A stretch of DNA of 64,000 bases from Phytobacter palmae (GTDB taxonomy: Bacteria; Pseudomonadota; Gammaproteobacteria; Enterobacterales; Enterobacteriaceae): positions 307,126-371,125 of the forward strand of contig FONB01000006.1 in the NCBI GenBank assembly GCA_900112785.1. The letters run 5' to 3'. Shown one piece after another: positions 9,237 through 17,850 of the stretch. Below the pieces are notes generated by a model. The model made no database searches. It was given only the letters and a program-made list of their open reading frames with translations, and was not told the origin of the DNA. The position numbers and the translations under genes were made by a program. Numbering within the stretch: the first letter of the stretch is position 1; each line of letters begins with the position of its first letter.

Positions 9237-9806
9237 ATGTCCGATAGTATTCATCACGAGATTCAGCAAAACTGGCTCAAACAGTATTATTTTTCCCGTA
9301 CGCTTTTCTCAGTTTTATGGGTTATTGCCGTTTTTACCATTGGCCATTCTTCGCCTTTTTGGGCATCGCTTTTGTTAATTCTCTATCCCGCCTGGGATGC
9401 GATGGCTAATTATATTGATGCAGTTAAAAGCGGTGGATTTGGTCGTAGCCGGATGCAGACCGTCAATATTATCGTCAGTGCCCTCACAACGCTGGCAGTA
9501 ATAGTGAGCATCAGCAGCATAAATGATGTGATTCGTATCTTCGGTTGCTGGGCAATATTATCAGGCCTGCTGCAACTCGGTGCGGCGGTTCAGCGCTGGA
9601 AAAATTATGGTGCGCAATGGAGCATGATGTTAAGTGGCGCTCAGTCTGCTTTGGCAGGCGCATTTTTTATCTTTCAGGCCCGGACGCCAGAGCCACCGTC
9701 TATAGACAATATTGCGGGTTATGCTGCGTTTGGCGCCTTCTATTTTTGTATATCAGCCGTGTCGTTAACCGTTCGACAAAAAAGAGAAGCGAAACAACCA
9801 GGCTAA
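9237..9806 (+). CDS. DUF308-like inner-membrane protein, first gene of the TetR-controlled operon
   Basis: The 189-aa product has about six hydrophobic segments (for example LFSVLWVIAVFTIG, FWASLLLILYPAWDAM, IIVSALTTLAVIVSI) and a short basic C-terminus. The pattern resembles DUF308/HdeD-type membrane proteins, whose role is poorly known and sometimes linked to acid stress. A good GAGAGGGTTGAA leader precedes the ATG. The next gene starts 48 bases downstream on the same strand, so it is probably cotranscribed with the catalase-like peroxidase and cytochrome b561. Confidence 0.72.
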   Translation: MSDSIHHEIQQNWLKQYYFSRTLFSVLWVIAVFTIGHSSPFWASLLLILYPAWDAMANYIDAVKSGGFGRSRMQTVNIIVSALTTLAVIVSISSINDVIRIFGCWAILSGLLQLGAAVQRWKNYGAQWSMMLSGAQSALAGAFFIFQARTPEPPSIDNIAGYAAFGAFYFCISAVSLTVRQKREAKQPG

Positions 9807-9854
9807 ATGCACTGCTCTTTTTTAAAAATATTGCGAACAAAATGAGTTAATCCG

Positions 9855-10910
9855 ATGAATATTAAATCACAGGTAAACAGACAAACTTTCGTGCGTCTGG
9901 CGCTGGTTGGCATTATTCCGTTGATCCTTTTTGGATTATTTCTGTGGGCTGGCGGCTGGCTTACGCCTGAACGTCTGACGTCCGACAAGCTGGTCACTGT
10001 ATTGCAACAGTCAGGTGGCGTTCATGAAGGCTATCGCCGTAATCATGCGAAAGGCATGTGCGTACTGGGAAAATTTATCTCAAACGGGAATGCCAGCACG
10101 CTGTCACGGGCCATACTATTTGGCAAAGGTGAAACTGCTGTAACAGGGCGTTTTGCCATTGCAGGTGGAAATCCTGGCGCACCGGATTATGCCGTGCCCG
10201 TCCGAAGTATGGCGCTCTCCTTCCAACAGAGTAATGGTGAGCAGTGGCGCACCGGGATGAATGCCATGCCATTTTTCCCCGTCAGTTCCGTTGAAGGCTT
10301 CTATGAACTTCAAACGGCGACCCTGCCGGATGCTGCAACCGGAAAACCGAATCCGGAAAAATTGAGTGCTTTTGTTATGCAGCATCCGGAAATAAAACCG
10401 TTTTTTGCCTGGGCAAAGCAATACATTCCCTCTTCAAGCTGGGCCAGCGATCGTTTTAACAGCCTGAATGCTTTCCGCCTGATTGATAAGGCAGGCAATG
10501 AACAACTGGTGCGCTGGAGTATGGTGCCGCATACCGGGTTCGCCCCCATAAGTGATGCTGATAAACAGAACACCGATTTTCTGCAACAGGATCTTGTACA
10601 TCGTCTGGAACAGGGGACGCTGGAATGGGATTTAGTGTTCACGCTGGCTCAGGCGGGCGACAAAGGTAACGATTCCACGAAAGCATGGCCCGCCGACCGG
10701 AAAACGATTAATGCCGGTACGCTGGTCTTAAATAAGGCTATCCCTCAACAGCAGGGGCCCTGTAATGACATCAACTACGATCCTTTGATTTTGCCTGACG
10801 GCATAGCAGCATCTGATGATCCGATACTTAACGCGCGCTCCTCGGCTTATGCCAAATCCTACAATCTGCGTACCCATGAACAGGCACAACAGGCAGGAGA
10901 AAACTTATGA
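9855..10910 (+). CDS. membrane-anchored catalase-related peroxidase
   Basis: This 351-aa member of the small catalase-related (SrpA-type) haem peroxidase group is much shorter than true catalases (about 480 aa or more). An N-terminal membrane anchor (about residues 14-34) places the enzyme in the periplasm. The distal His is in RRNHAKGM (His64), and the proximal haem-ligand motif R...Y..S...R occurs near the C-terminus (about Arg328, Tyr332). Proteins of this group act mainly as peroxidases using an external electron donor. The overlapping next gene is a cytochrome b561 (ATGA overlap), a plausible donor that would take electrons from quinol. Expression is probably controlled by the TetR operator at 9157. 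Confidence 0.88.
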   Translation: MNIKSQVNRQTFVRLALVGIIPLILFGLFLWAGGWLTPERLTSDKLVTVLQQSGGVHEGYRRNHAKGMCVLGKFISNGNASTLSRAILFGKGETAVTGRFAIAGGNPGAPDYAVPVRSMALSFQQSNGEQWRTGMNAMPFFPVSSVEGFYELQTATLPDAATGKPNPEKLSAFVMQHPEIKPFFAWAKQYIPSSSWASDRFNSLNAFRLIDKAGNEQLVRWSMVPHTGFAPISDADKQNTDFLQQDLVHRLEQGTLEWDLVFTLAQAGDKGNDSTKAWPADRKTINAGTLVLNKAIPQQQGPCNDINYDPLILPDGIAASDDPILNARSSAYAKSYNLRTHEQAQQAGENL

Positions 10911-11446
10911 AAAAGGTCGCTTATTTTCATCCGGCATTGCGCGTCCTGCACTGGCTGATGGCCGCAGCGATTCTCATTATGTTGTTTATCGGTGTGGCGA
11001 TGGTCTCGACCGTATCCTCCCTGCACAGCTTGCTGGTGTCGATCCACAAGCCTCTGGGGGTGATGATATTACTTCTGGTCATCGTTCGTTTGTGGTTGCG
11101 ATTTACTACGGCTACCCCCTCTTTGCCCGCCTCCATTCCTGCATGGCAGCGCACAATGGCCCATCTTTCGCACTGGGCGCTCTATCTGATGATGCTGGCC
11201 CAGCCGCTGACAGGCTGGGCGATGCTCTCGGCAGCCGGGTATCCCGTCACTCTGGGGAATGGCATAGTTCTGCCCCCCATTATGCACGTGAATAATGACT
11301 GGTATGCGCTACTGCGGCCGCTTCATACCTGGGTTGCCCTGGCGTTATTCGCAACGGTACTGCTGCATCTTGCCGCTGCGCTGCTGCATGCATTCGTCCT
11401 GCGCGACGGCGTTTTCAGCAGTATGACTGGCATCCGTAAACCGTAG
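10907..11446 (+). CDS. cytochrome b561, likely electron donor to the peroxidase
   Basis: This 179-aa four-helix dihaem cytochrome b of the CybB/YodB type has histidines in helix positions expected for haem ligation (FHPALRVLHWLMA, LLVSIHKPLGVM, LHTWVALALFATVLLHLAAALLHAF). It overlaps the catalase-related gene by four bases, indicating translational coupling. Together they could form a quinol peroxidase module that removes peroxide at the periplasmic face. That role is inferred from the pairing. Confidence 0.87.
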   Translation: MKKVAYFHPALRVLHWLMAAAILIMLFIGVAMVSTVSSLHSLLVSIHKPLGVMILLLVIVRLWLRFTTATPSLPASIPAWQRTMAHLSHWALYLMMLAQPLTGWAMLSAAGYPVTLGNGIVLPPIMHVNNDWYALLRPLHTWVALALFATVLLHLAAALLHAFVLRDGVFSSMTGIRKP

Positions 11447-11448
11447 AC

Positions 11449-12318
11449 TTACGTGGCTGCCGTCACGGGATCGGCGAGCATCGCATCGGCGAGATCCAGT
11501 AAGACCCGCAGGCGATCCATATGCCGGAGGTCAGAGTGATACCCCACCCAGATATCTTTGGACGGCGGTGGCTCCGGCATACTGACAGGCTGCAATCCGG
11601 TGGTGGCATCACCAATCGGTCGCGGCAGCACGGCAATCCCCATCCCTCGCTGGCACATCTGTGCCTGTACGGCCCGGCTGGTACTGGTGAAGACTCGTCG
11701 TGACTGCGGGAACCTTTCCAGCAGCCAGGCGACGTCGGAAAAATGGGATTGTGCGGTATTCATAAGAATTAACCCTACTGCGGCCGGGTCGCTTTGCGCG
11801 AGCCCGGCGATTTCAGGTGTTCCATACAGGGCATAGGGAATGCGCATCAGGCGGCGCTGAACGATATCCGGCTCGGTAAAAGGCACGATGCGAAACGCGA
11901 TGTCGGCATCACGGCGCGAAAGATTGAGTAAGCGGTAGCTTGCGATGATCTCCGGCACAATGGCCGGATGTTGCTGCGTCAGTTCGACCAGAACAGGCGC
12001 CAGAACATAGTTAGCAAACCACTCTGCCGACGATATCCGCAATATTCCTTCAAGACGTTCGTGATTCCCTGCCAGGCGCCGTTCCATCGCCAGCGCTGAG
12101 TTTTCCATCGCTTCTGCCAGCGTCATAACCCTGTCGCCGGCGTCCGTTAGCACCAGCCCGTTAGTTGTCCGACGAAAGAGCGCCTGCTGCGCCTCATCTT
12201 CAAGCGCTTTTATCCGGCGCCCCACTGTAGGGTGACTTACGCCAAGACTGCGAGCCGCCTCTCCGAAAGAGCCCTTACGCATGACTGCCAGAAATATCCG
12301 GACGTCGCCCCATTCCAT
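11449..12318 (-). CDS. LysR-family regulator, divergent from dehydrogenase and exporter
   Basis: This 289-aa LysR-type regulator has the N-terminal winged HTH (FLAVMRKGSFGEAARSLGVSHPTVGRRIKALE) and the periplasmic-binding-like effector domain (about residues 90-285). It is transcribed away from the SDR gene at 12447 across a 128-base gap, the classic layout for a LysR regulator and its target. Its 3' end faces the cytochrome b561 gene with only two bases between. Confidence 0.88.
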   Translation of the reverse strand: MEWGDVRIFLAVMRKGSFGEAARSLGVSHPTVGRRIKALEDEAQQALFRRTTNGLVLTDAGDRVMTLAEAMENSALAMERRLAGNHERLEGILRISSAEWFANYVLAPVLVELTQQHPAIVPEIIASYRLLNLSRRDADIAFRIVPFTEPDIVQRRLMRIPYALYGTPEIAGLAQSDPAAVGLILMNTAQSHFSDVAWLLERFPQSRRVFTSTSRAVQAQMCQRGMGIAVLPRPIGDATTGLQPVSMPEPPPSKDIWVGYHSDLRHMDRLRVLLDLADAMLADPVTAAT

Positions 12319-12446
12319 GTCATAGCCTCACCGTTCAAAAATGAACATCGAATATACAAAAGTGTCAGTTCCAAAACAATTATGTAACTATCAACATAGT
12401 CTCCTCAGCTAAACCGCCCGTGCGGCGATTTCAGGAAGCTCAAGAG

Positions 12447-13193
12447 ATGAACAAATTAAAAGACAAGGTTGCCATCGTGACCGGTGGCTCCAGCGGTATC
12501 GGGGCTGGCATTGCCCGCCAGCTGGCGGCTGACGGTGCGAAGGTCATCGTCAATTACGCCGCGAACAAAAGCAGTGCCGATATGGTGGTCGCGGATATTG
12601 AAGCCGCCGGTGGGCAGGCTCTGGCGGTAGCGGCGGATGTCACCAGCCAGGCGGAGGTCGAGGCGCTGGTCGGCTCGGCCATCGACCATTTCGGGCGGCT
12701 GGACATTGTGGTAAACAACGCCGGTATTTATCAGTTCGCCAGGATTGAAGAGAGCACCGAAGCGCTCTATCGCAAACAGTTCGACATCAATGTTCTGGGC
12801 CCGCTGTTAATGGCTGGCGCCGCTGCGCCGCATCTGACGAAAGGCAGCAGCATCATTAACATCAGCTCATTCGTCACTCGCGTCTTTATCCCCGAAAGCG
12901 CCATCTATAGCGGCACTAAAGGCGCGATTGACGCCATCACCGGCGTTCTCTCCCGGGAACTCGGCCCGCGGGGAATCCGCGTCAACGCGGTCAACCCCGG
13001 CCTTATCGAAACACAAGGGAGCCATAGTGCGGGCGCGATGAACTCGGATTTCCAGACATGGAATGAAAGTCAGACGCCACTTGGCCGTATCGGCCAGGTG
13101 CAGGATGTCGCGCCGATTGTCTCATTTCTCGCCTCAGATGACGCGGGGTGGGTCACCGGCGAGATCATTCTGGCCTCTGGCGGCATGCGCTGA
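12447..13193 (+). CDS. SDR-family NAD(P)-dependent oxidoreductase
   Basis: This 248-aa SDR of the FabG-like kind carries TGGSSGIG, NNAG, a Ser in NISSF, and YSGTK as catalytic Tyr-Lys. The long frame opens at 12420, but the ATG at 12447 (MNKLKDKVAIVTGG) fits the family start and has AGGAAG upstream. It is divergent from the LysR gene and is followed 80 bases later by an exporter, suggesting a LysR-controlled dehydrogenase/exporter pair. Substrate unknown. Confidence 0.86.
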   Translation: MNKLKDKVAIVTGGSSGIGAGIARQLAADGAKVIVNYAANKSSADMVVADIEAAGGQALAVAADVTSQAEVEALVGSAIDHFGRLDIVVNNAGIYQFARIEESTEALYRKQFDINVLGPLLMAGAAAPHLTKGSSIINISSFVTRVFIPESAIYSGTKGAIDAITGVLSRELGPRGIRVNAVNPGLIETQGSHSAGAMNSDFQTWNESQTPLGRIGQVQDVAPIVSFLASDDAGWVTGEIILASGGMR

Positions 13194-13273
13194 CACCCCC
13201 ATCCAGCGCCCTGCCCCACAATTTCCCAACACGTCTCTTAGCGGGGACGAAACCGTTATATACGGAGCGTTCT

Positions 13274-14737
13274 ATGTCGACACATACCCTCACGCAAGCC
13301 GAGCCGCGTCGCTGGGCAATGTTTGTCATCCTGCTGGTCGGCGCATTTTTGCCACCGCTCGATTTTTTTATCGTTAATGTTGCGCTGCCTGCCATTCAGG
13401 GTGAGCTTGGCGCCTCTTCCTCCGCAGAACAGCTGGTCATTTCATCCTATGCTGCCGTGTACGCGGTAACATTAATAACGGGCGGCCGCCTGGGTGATAT
13501 TTACGGTCGCGGGAAGATGTTTTTTATTGGGCTTATCGGTTTCGCTGCTGCATCACTGCTCTGTGGTTTAGCCTGGTCACCGTGGGTCCTGATTACAGGG
13601 CGCATGTTACAGGGCGCGACGGCCGCCATTATGGCACCACAGGCGCTGGCCTCCGTACAGGCCATCTTCCCGGAAGCGGAGAAACCATTAGCGCTGAGTA
13701 TCTATGGTGCTGTGTTTGGCCTGGCCTCGGTTATCGGGCAGGTTTTGGGCGGTATTCTGATTTCAGCGGACCTGTTTCACCTGGGCTGGCGGACGATTTT
13801 TCTCGTTAACCTGCCGGTGGCGCTGCTGGTTATCCTCTTTGGCCTGCCGTTACTGAAAGAGACGCGGGCGCAATCTGCACAGCGGCTGGACCCCATCGGC
13901 ATGCTACTGGCAACCGTCACGCTGAGCATGCTGATTGTGCCGTTGACTGAAGGCCGTGAGGCGGGATGGCCCTGGTGGACGTGGCTGTCACTTCTTGCTG
14001 TCCCGCTGCTGGCCTCGTTGTTATGGCGTTATGAACATCGCCTTAGTCAGAATGGCGGTTCTCCACTGCTTGATCCGGCCGTACTCCGCGCGCCCGGGGT
14101 GGGACAGGGACTGGCGATCGTTTTGCTGTTCTATTCCATTGGCGCCTTCTTTCTTCTGTTTTCTGTTTATCTACAAGGGGCGTTGCATTTAAACGCGCTG
14201 ACCGCGGGCCTGCTTTTTCTGCCCTTTGGCATCGGCTTTCTGATTGGACCGTTACTGACGCCCTGGCTGCGGCGCTTTATCGGAAATTACCTGAGCGCAA
14301 TCGGGATGGGATGCGAGACCCTGGGGTTAGCAGGCCTGGCATGGCTGATTACCAGTACGCTGACAGGCAGCTCCCCTGCCATGCTGCCACTCGCAGTACT
14401 GCTTTTTACTACCGGTCTTGGCCAGGGGCTGGCGATGCCTACGCTGGTACGGATGGTAACGGGCCGCGTTGCCCCGGAATTTTCAGGCATGATTGCCGGC
14501 GTAACCAGCTCGGGATTACAAATCAGCACTGCGCTGAGCGTCGCCATAATCGGGGGTATTTTTTATAGCATGCTGGGCACCGATAAAAGCGGCGCAAATA
14601 TCACGCATGCCTTTATCGTCGCGCTTCTGACGATGTCAGCATGCCTCGCCACTGGCGCAGGGTTAAGTATCCGGCTTATCCGGCGCGCCTCTGGTCTGCC
14701 CTCAGATCCGGCCAGCCGCATCCCGCAGCGATCTTAG
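13274..14737 (+). CDS. MFS drug exporter, DHA2 type with 14 membrane helices
   Basis: This 487-aa major facilitator of the 14-helix drug:H+ antiporter type has motif A (GGRLGDIYGRGKMF) and motif C-like segments. The frame opens at 13148, but ATG 13274 (MSTHTLTQ) has GGAG upstream and fits the family. It overlaps by four bases with the convergent TetR-family gene, whose operators lie beyond it. The substrate is likely an amphiphilic toxic compound, which is inference. Confidence 0.88.
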   Translation: MSTHTLTQAEPRRWAMFVILLVGAFLPPLDFFIVNVALPAIQGELGASSSAEQLVISSYAAVYAVTLITGGRLGDIYGRGKMFFIGLIGFAAASLLCGLAWSPWVLITGRMLQGATAAIMAPQALASVQAIFPEAEKPLALSIYGAVFGLASVIGQVLGGILISADLFHLGWRTIFLVNLPVALLVILFGLPLLKETRAQSAQRLDPIGMLLATVTLSMLIVPLTEGREAGWPWWTWLSLLAVPLLASLLWRYEHRLSQNGGSPLLDPAVLRAPGVGQGLAIVLLFYSIGAFFLLFSVYLQGALHLNALTAGLLFLPFGIGFLIGPLLTPWLRRFIGNYLSAIGMGCETLGLAGLAWLITSTLTGSSPAMLPLAVLLFTTGLGQGLAMPTLVRMVTGRVAPEFSGMIAGVTSSGLQISTALSVAIIGGIFYSMLGTDKSGANITHAFIVALLTMSACLATGAGLSIRLIRRASGLPSDPASRIPQRS

Positions 14738-15339
14738 TGCGATTCGCCTGAATGATTACGTAACCCGCTGGCAAGCAGCGTAAATACCTTAATAACGTCT
14801 GGCAGTCTTTTTTGCGGAGCGTCGCTCGCGGCTATCAACAGTGCAGCATTGAGCGCCGCTCCGTTCAACAGATGCGCAGCGGCCGTTGCATCCATCTCTT
14901 TGACGACCTTGCGTTCAATCATGCTTGTCAGGGTTTGTCGGGTGGATTCAAGGCAGCTATTCTGGCTGGGCCATTGAGCGGGATCGCCCAGGAAAGCCGG
15001 GCCGTCAAGCAGGACAATGCGCCTCACTTCCGGGTCCAGCGCCATCTGAATGTAGGCAATACCTTCGGCCAGCAATCTCTCCCAGTCATCGCTGGCTGTT
15101 GCGGCAGCGGCTTTTGCGCGCTGAGCCATTTCGCTATCTATCTGGGTGACGACCGCGGCGAGTAACCCCTTTTTATCACCAAAGGTGTGATAAAGCGCTC
15201 CGCGTGTCAGACCCACGCTTGCGGTTAATTCATCCATTGATGCATTAGCAAAGCCTTTTTCTGCAAAGGCCTTACGCGCGGCTGAAATCATTTTTGCGCG
15301 ATTCTCTTCCATCGCCTCGATTCGGCGGTTAACAGCCAT
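14734..15339 (-). CDS. TetR-family repressor with three nearby operators
   Basis: This 201-aa TetR/AcrR-family protein has its HTH in ASMDELTASVGLTRGALYHTFGDKKGLL and a C-terminal domain like the YjdC/TetR_C group. I chose ATG 15339 (MAVNRRIEAM) over the upstream start because AGGAGAGG lies directly before it. It is divergent from the RidA-like gene at 15483, and the 143-base gap holds three copies of a 15-base palindrome, so it probably represses itself and that gene. Confidence 0.9.
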   Translation of the reverse strand: MAVNRRIEAMEENRAKMISAARKAFAEKGFANASMDELTASVGLTRGALYHTFGDKKGLLAAVVTQIDSEMAQRAKAAAATASDDWERLLAEGIAYIQMALDPEVRRIVLLDGPAFLGDPAQWPSQNSCLESTRQTLTSMIERKVVKEMDATAAAHLLNGAALNAALLIAASDAPQKRLPDVIKVFTLLASGLRNHSGESH

Positions 15340-15355
15340 ACCCTCTCCTTTTTGA

Positions 15356-15422
15356 CATACATCGCGTATCTCACTTGACATACGTGATGTATGTGATAAT
15401 TATTACACATACATCGCGTATG
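15356..15422. promoter_or_regulatory. three-fold TetR operator between tetR and the RidA-like gene
   Basis: Three 15-base palindromes of consensus CATACATCRCGTATG occur at 15356-15370 (last base changed), 15379-15393 (inverse orientation) and 15408-15422, 23 and 29 bases apart. A TTGACA box at 15375-15380 overlaps the middle site. The arrangement suggests cooperative repression of both divergent promoters. Confidence 0.8.
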
Positions 15423-15482
15423 TTAAATCATTCCGTCCTGTATTGCTTCATCTGCGCTATCTATTTGAAAAGAGGAAACCCT

Positions 15483-15884
15483 ATGATTCAACGCGAGCCT
15501 GTTTTTCCTGCTCATCGCCATGCTCTCTATAATGAACACGGTTATTCCGCCGCGATCCGTTCTGGCGACTTGCTGTTTGTTTCTGGTCAGGTCGGAAGCC
15601 GGCCAGATGGCACGCCGGAACCCGATTTTGCCGCTCAGGTCCGACTTGCCTTCGATAACCTGAAAGCGGTTCTTGATGCTGCTGGATGTACCTTTGATGA
15701 TTTGATTGATGTCACGACCTTTCATACCGATCCCGAGAATCAATTTCCCGCCATTATGCAGGTTAAGCAGTCTGTTTTTCCGCATCCCCCTTATCCAAAC
15801 TGGACTGCTGTTGGCGTCAACTGGCTTGCAGGATTCGATTTTGAAATTAAGGTGATTGCCCGCATTCCTGCGCATCAGTCATAA
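15483..15884 (+). CDS. RidA/YjgF-family protein, divergent variant
   Basis: This 133-aa protein of the RidA (YjgF/YER057c) trimer family has YSAAIRSGDLLFVSGQVG, the LKAVLDAAGC segment and a C-terminal FEIKVIARI strand. The ATG at 15483 has AGAGGAAAC upstream. In true RidA a conserved Arg in the late P.R motif contacts the imine/enamine substrate; here that stretch reads PNWTAVGVNWL, so the Arg is absent and the protein probably belongs to a non-deaminase subgroup. It is likely controlled by the divergent TetR protein through three operators. Confidence 0.85.
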   Translation: MIQREPVFPAHRHALYNEHGYSAAIRSGDLLFVSGQVGSRPDGTPEPDFAAQVRLAFDNLKAVLDAAGCTFDDLIDVTTFHTDPENQFPAIMQVKQSVFPHPPYPNWTAVGVNWLAGFDFEIKVIARIPAHQS

Positions 15885-16362
15885 CCAGAAGAAGCAGCAT
15901 ATCCGTGGCGTGCAAACGCGATTGCTGTTGAGGAATACCGATTTGGGTTAAGCGTCCTGCAGCCGAACCCAACTGTCCCTGTCGTTCCATTCGTGATTAA
16001 CACGACCGGTAAAGCCTTATTACTGACTGGCCGAGTAACAAACGCATAAGTACGGCAGGCTGAACATTGCTTAATGTGTCTGATAGCGTCAGAGGTTCCC
16101 TGATAATCCCGTCAATTTGCTGATGTTCAGCGGTGTCCAATAAAGATTCCGTGCGCCCAGAAAACTGATGGTGGACACCACCAATGACAAAAAGAGAGAT
16201 GCCGGGTGAGTGATAATACGGCTGAACATCGAAAGATATCCGTAATTGACCTGAGATATACCGCTTTGCCGTTATGTACTGGCAGGTAGAAACGCTAAAA
16301 CCGATAGCGCCTTTGTATTTATGACTTATATTTCTTAATCCATCAGATGATGATGAAGGATA
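15885..16362 (-). pseudogene. decayed coding DNA, one part alpha/beta-hydrolase-like
   Basis: This 704-base gap (15885-16588) has no intact gene, but its minus strand shows old coding sequence. From 16362 to 16000 one frame stays open for 121 codons without an ATG, GTG or TTG near its beginning (contains HSPGISLFVIGGVHHQFSG). Overlapping it, from about 16040 to 15890 in another frame, is a stretch reading LPVVLITNGTTGTVG and TAIAFARHGYAAS, which resembles the strand and oxyanion region of dienelactone-hydrolase-like alpha/beta hydrolases, with the usual HG changed to NG. No start and several stops are seen. The rest of the gap (16363-16588) shows nothing clear. Confidence 0.35.
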
Positions 16363-16588
16363 TTAAGGCAAGCAAATATTTACGGTGAACATAAATAGAT
16401 AAAAAGCAGCCGTAAGTGAGATTTAGGCACACAATCGTGTTACAACTAAATAAAAGGCACCGCGTCCCCCTTGATTGAGGATAGCGTTGCCTTACCCTCT
16501 TCAACTCACAATATTCATTCCCTTACAACGCCCTATCTGACGAACAAGCAGCTTATGAGGAATGAGGAATCTTCCTGTTTATTACTTC

Positions 16589-17584
16589 TCAAAAGGACTC
16601 GCGAACTAACCAGGGACTATCAACCAGTACCCTTTCGTTGCTGTCATCACCGTTAATGATGTGCAATGTACTCAGCCGACCAATTTCATAGTGCGGTAAC
16701 TGTACCGTTGATAAAGGAGGCAAAAACAGGTTGCCAATCCCTACAAGGTTATCGTAGCCAATAACGCCGATATCTTGCGGGATACGTATCCCTTTCGCCA
16801 AAAGGGTCTGATACACCATAAATGCAATACGGTCGTTACCACAAATAACCGAATCAAACTGGGGTTTCCCCTCATGAATATGCGCTAACAGAATGTCAGG
16901 AATATCACGATAATGTTCATCGCCAAATTGCATATAACAATGATCCAGCGTGTCGGGATCAATGCTTGCCTCGCGACAGGCGCGCTCCAGCCCTTTTCTG
17001 CGACGGGAAGTTGCCAGGTGATTGGCGGGCAGATGCAAACAAATTGGCCGACGGTACCCTGCATCCAGCAACGCCTGTACTGCAGTATATTGCCCCTGTT
17101 CATCGTCAGGGATATAACAGGCAACAGGATCCCCTTGATTCTGACAGTTTGCCAGCACACAGGGATGCGTAAGTAATTTTGGCGGGACGCGCACTTCGCG
17201 CAACCCCATGGTAGTGAAAATGATACCCCCGGGTCGATGCGCGAGAAGAAGATCGACAATATCGTCTGGATTATCATCAGAGAACATATTCACCACGAAG
17301 CTGTTCCAGCCGTGTGCGCGGGCAGTCTCCTCAATTGACAGCGTAATTTCTACCGAAAAGGGTGTGGTTACCGTATCCAGTGCGAGGACGCCAATCGTTT
17401 TATTTTTCGTTCCGACACTACGGATCTGTTTTGCTGACAGATCGGGTACGTAGTTCAGATGCAGAATCGCCTCCTGAACCCGCGCAAGCGTCTCAGGCTT
17501 TACTCGTTCAGGGTTATTCAGTGCCCGAGAAACGGTCATTAACGATACATTAGCCATTTTGGCCACATCTTTTAAAGACGCCAT
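16589..17584 (-). CDS. LacI-family repressor of the fructan/sucrose locus
   Basis: This 331-aa LacI/GalR-family protein has the N-terminal HTH ASLKDVAKMANVSLMTVSRALNNPERV and a hinge helix (YVPDLSAKQIRS), then the periplasmic-binding-type sugar domain. The frame is open further upstream, but ATG 17584 begins exactly at the HTH and has GGAAGG close by. It is divergent from the permease gene, and the gap between them holds two GTTAACGTTAAC-type operators. It likely represses the whole 17851-25519 operon until sucrose, fructose or a phosphorylated sugar binds. Confidence 0.9.
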   Translation of the reverse strand: MASLKDVAKMANVSLMTVSRALNNPERVKPETLARVQEAILHLNYVPDLSAKQIRSVGTKNKTIGVLALDTVTTPFSVEITLSIEETARAHGWNSFVVNMFSDDNPDDIVDLLLAHRPGGIIFTTMGLREVRVPPKLLTHPCVLANCQNQGDPVACYIPDDEQGQYTAVQALLDAGYRRPICLHLPANHLATSRRRKGLERACREASIDPDTLDHCYMQFGDEHYRDIPDILLAHIHEGKPQFDSVICGNDRIAFMVYQTLLAKGIRIPQDIGVIGYDNLVGIGNLFLPPLSTVQLPHYEIGRLSTLHIINGDDSNERVLVDSPWLVRESF

Positions 17585-17716
17585 AACCTTCCGTTTAGCA
17601 TAAACACGCCTCAATCCTCGTTGCGTAAGCGAAGCTTCACAATAAAGATTATCCATAAAAATGAACTCATTATTCTAAGCATTGAGCCTGGGATTTTGGG
17701 AATTTGGAACAAAAAT

Positions 17717-17816
17717 TTGACACAGATCTCAAAACATCAATGTTAACGTTAACTTTTGTGATTAACATCGTATATCGACCCAAAAAGCGGTGTGGGTAGC
17801 ACATGTTAACGTTACC
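17717..17816 (+). promoter_or_regulatory. sugar-operon promoter with two LacI-type operators
   Basis: TTGACA at 17717-17722 is followed 18 bases later by TGTTAA. A perfect 12-base palindrome GTTAACGTTAAC (17742-17753) covers this -10 box. A second copy with one mismatch (GTTAACGTTACC) lies at 17805-17816, 63 bases downstream. The sequence is typical of LacI/GalR operators with a central CG. Confidence 0.78.
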
Positions 17817-17850
17817 ATCGACACATATAATCCGCTATGAGATTTCTCAG

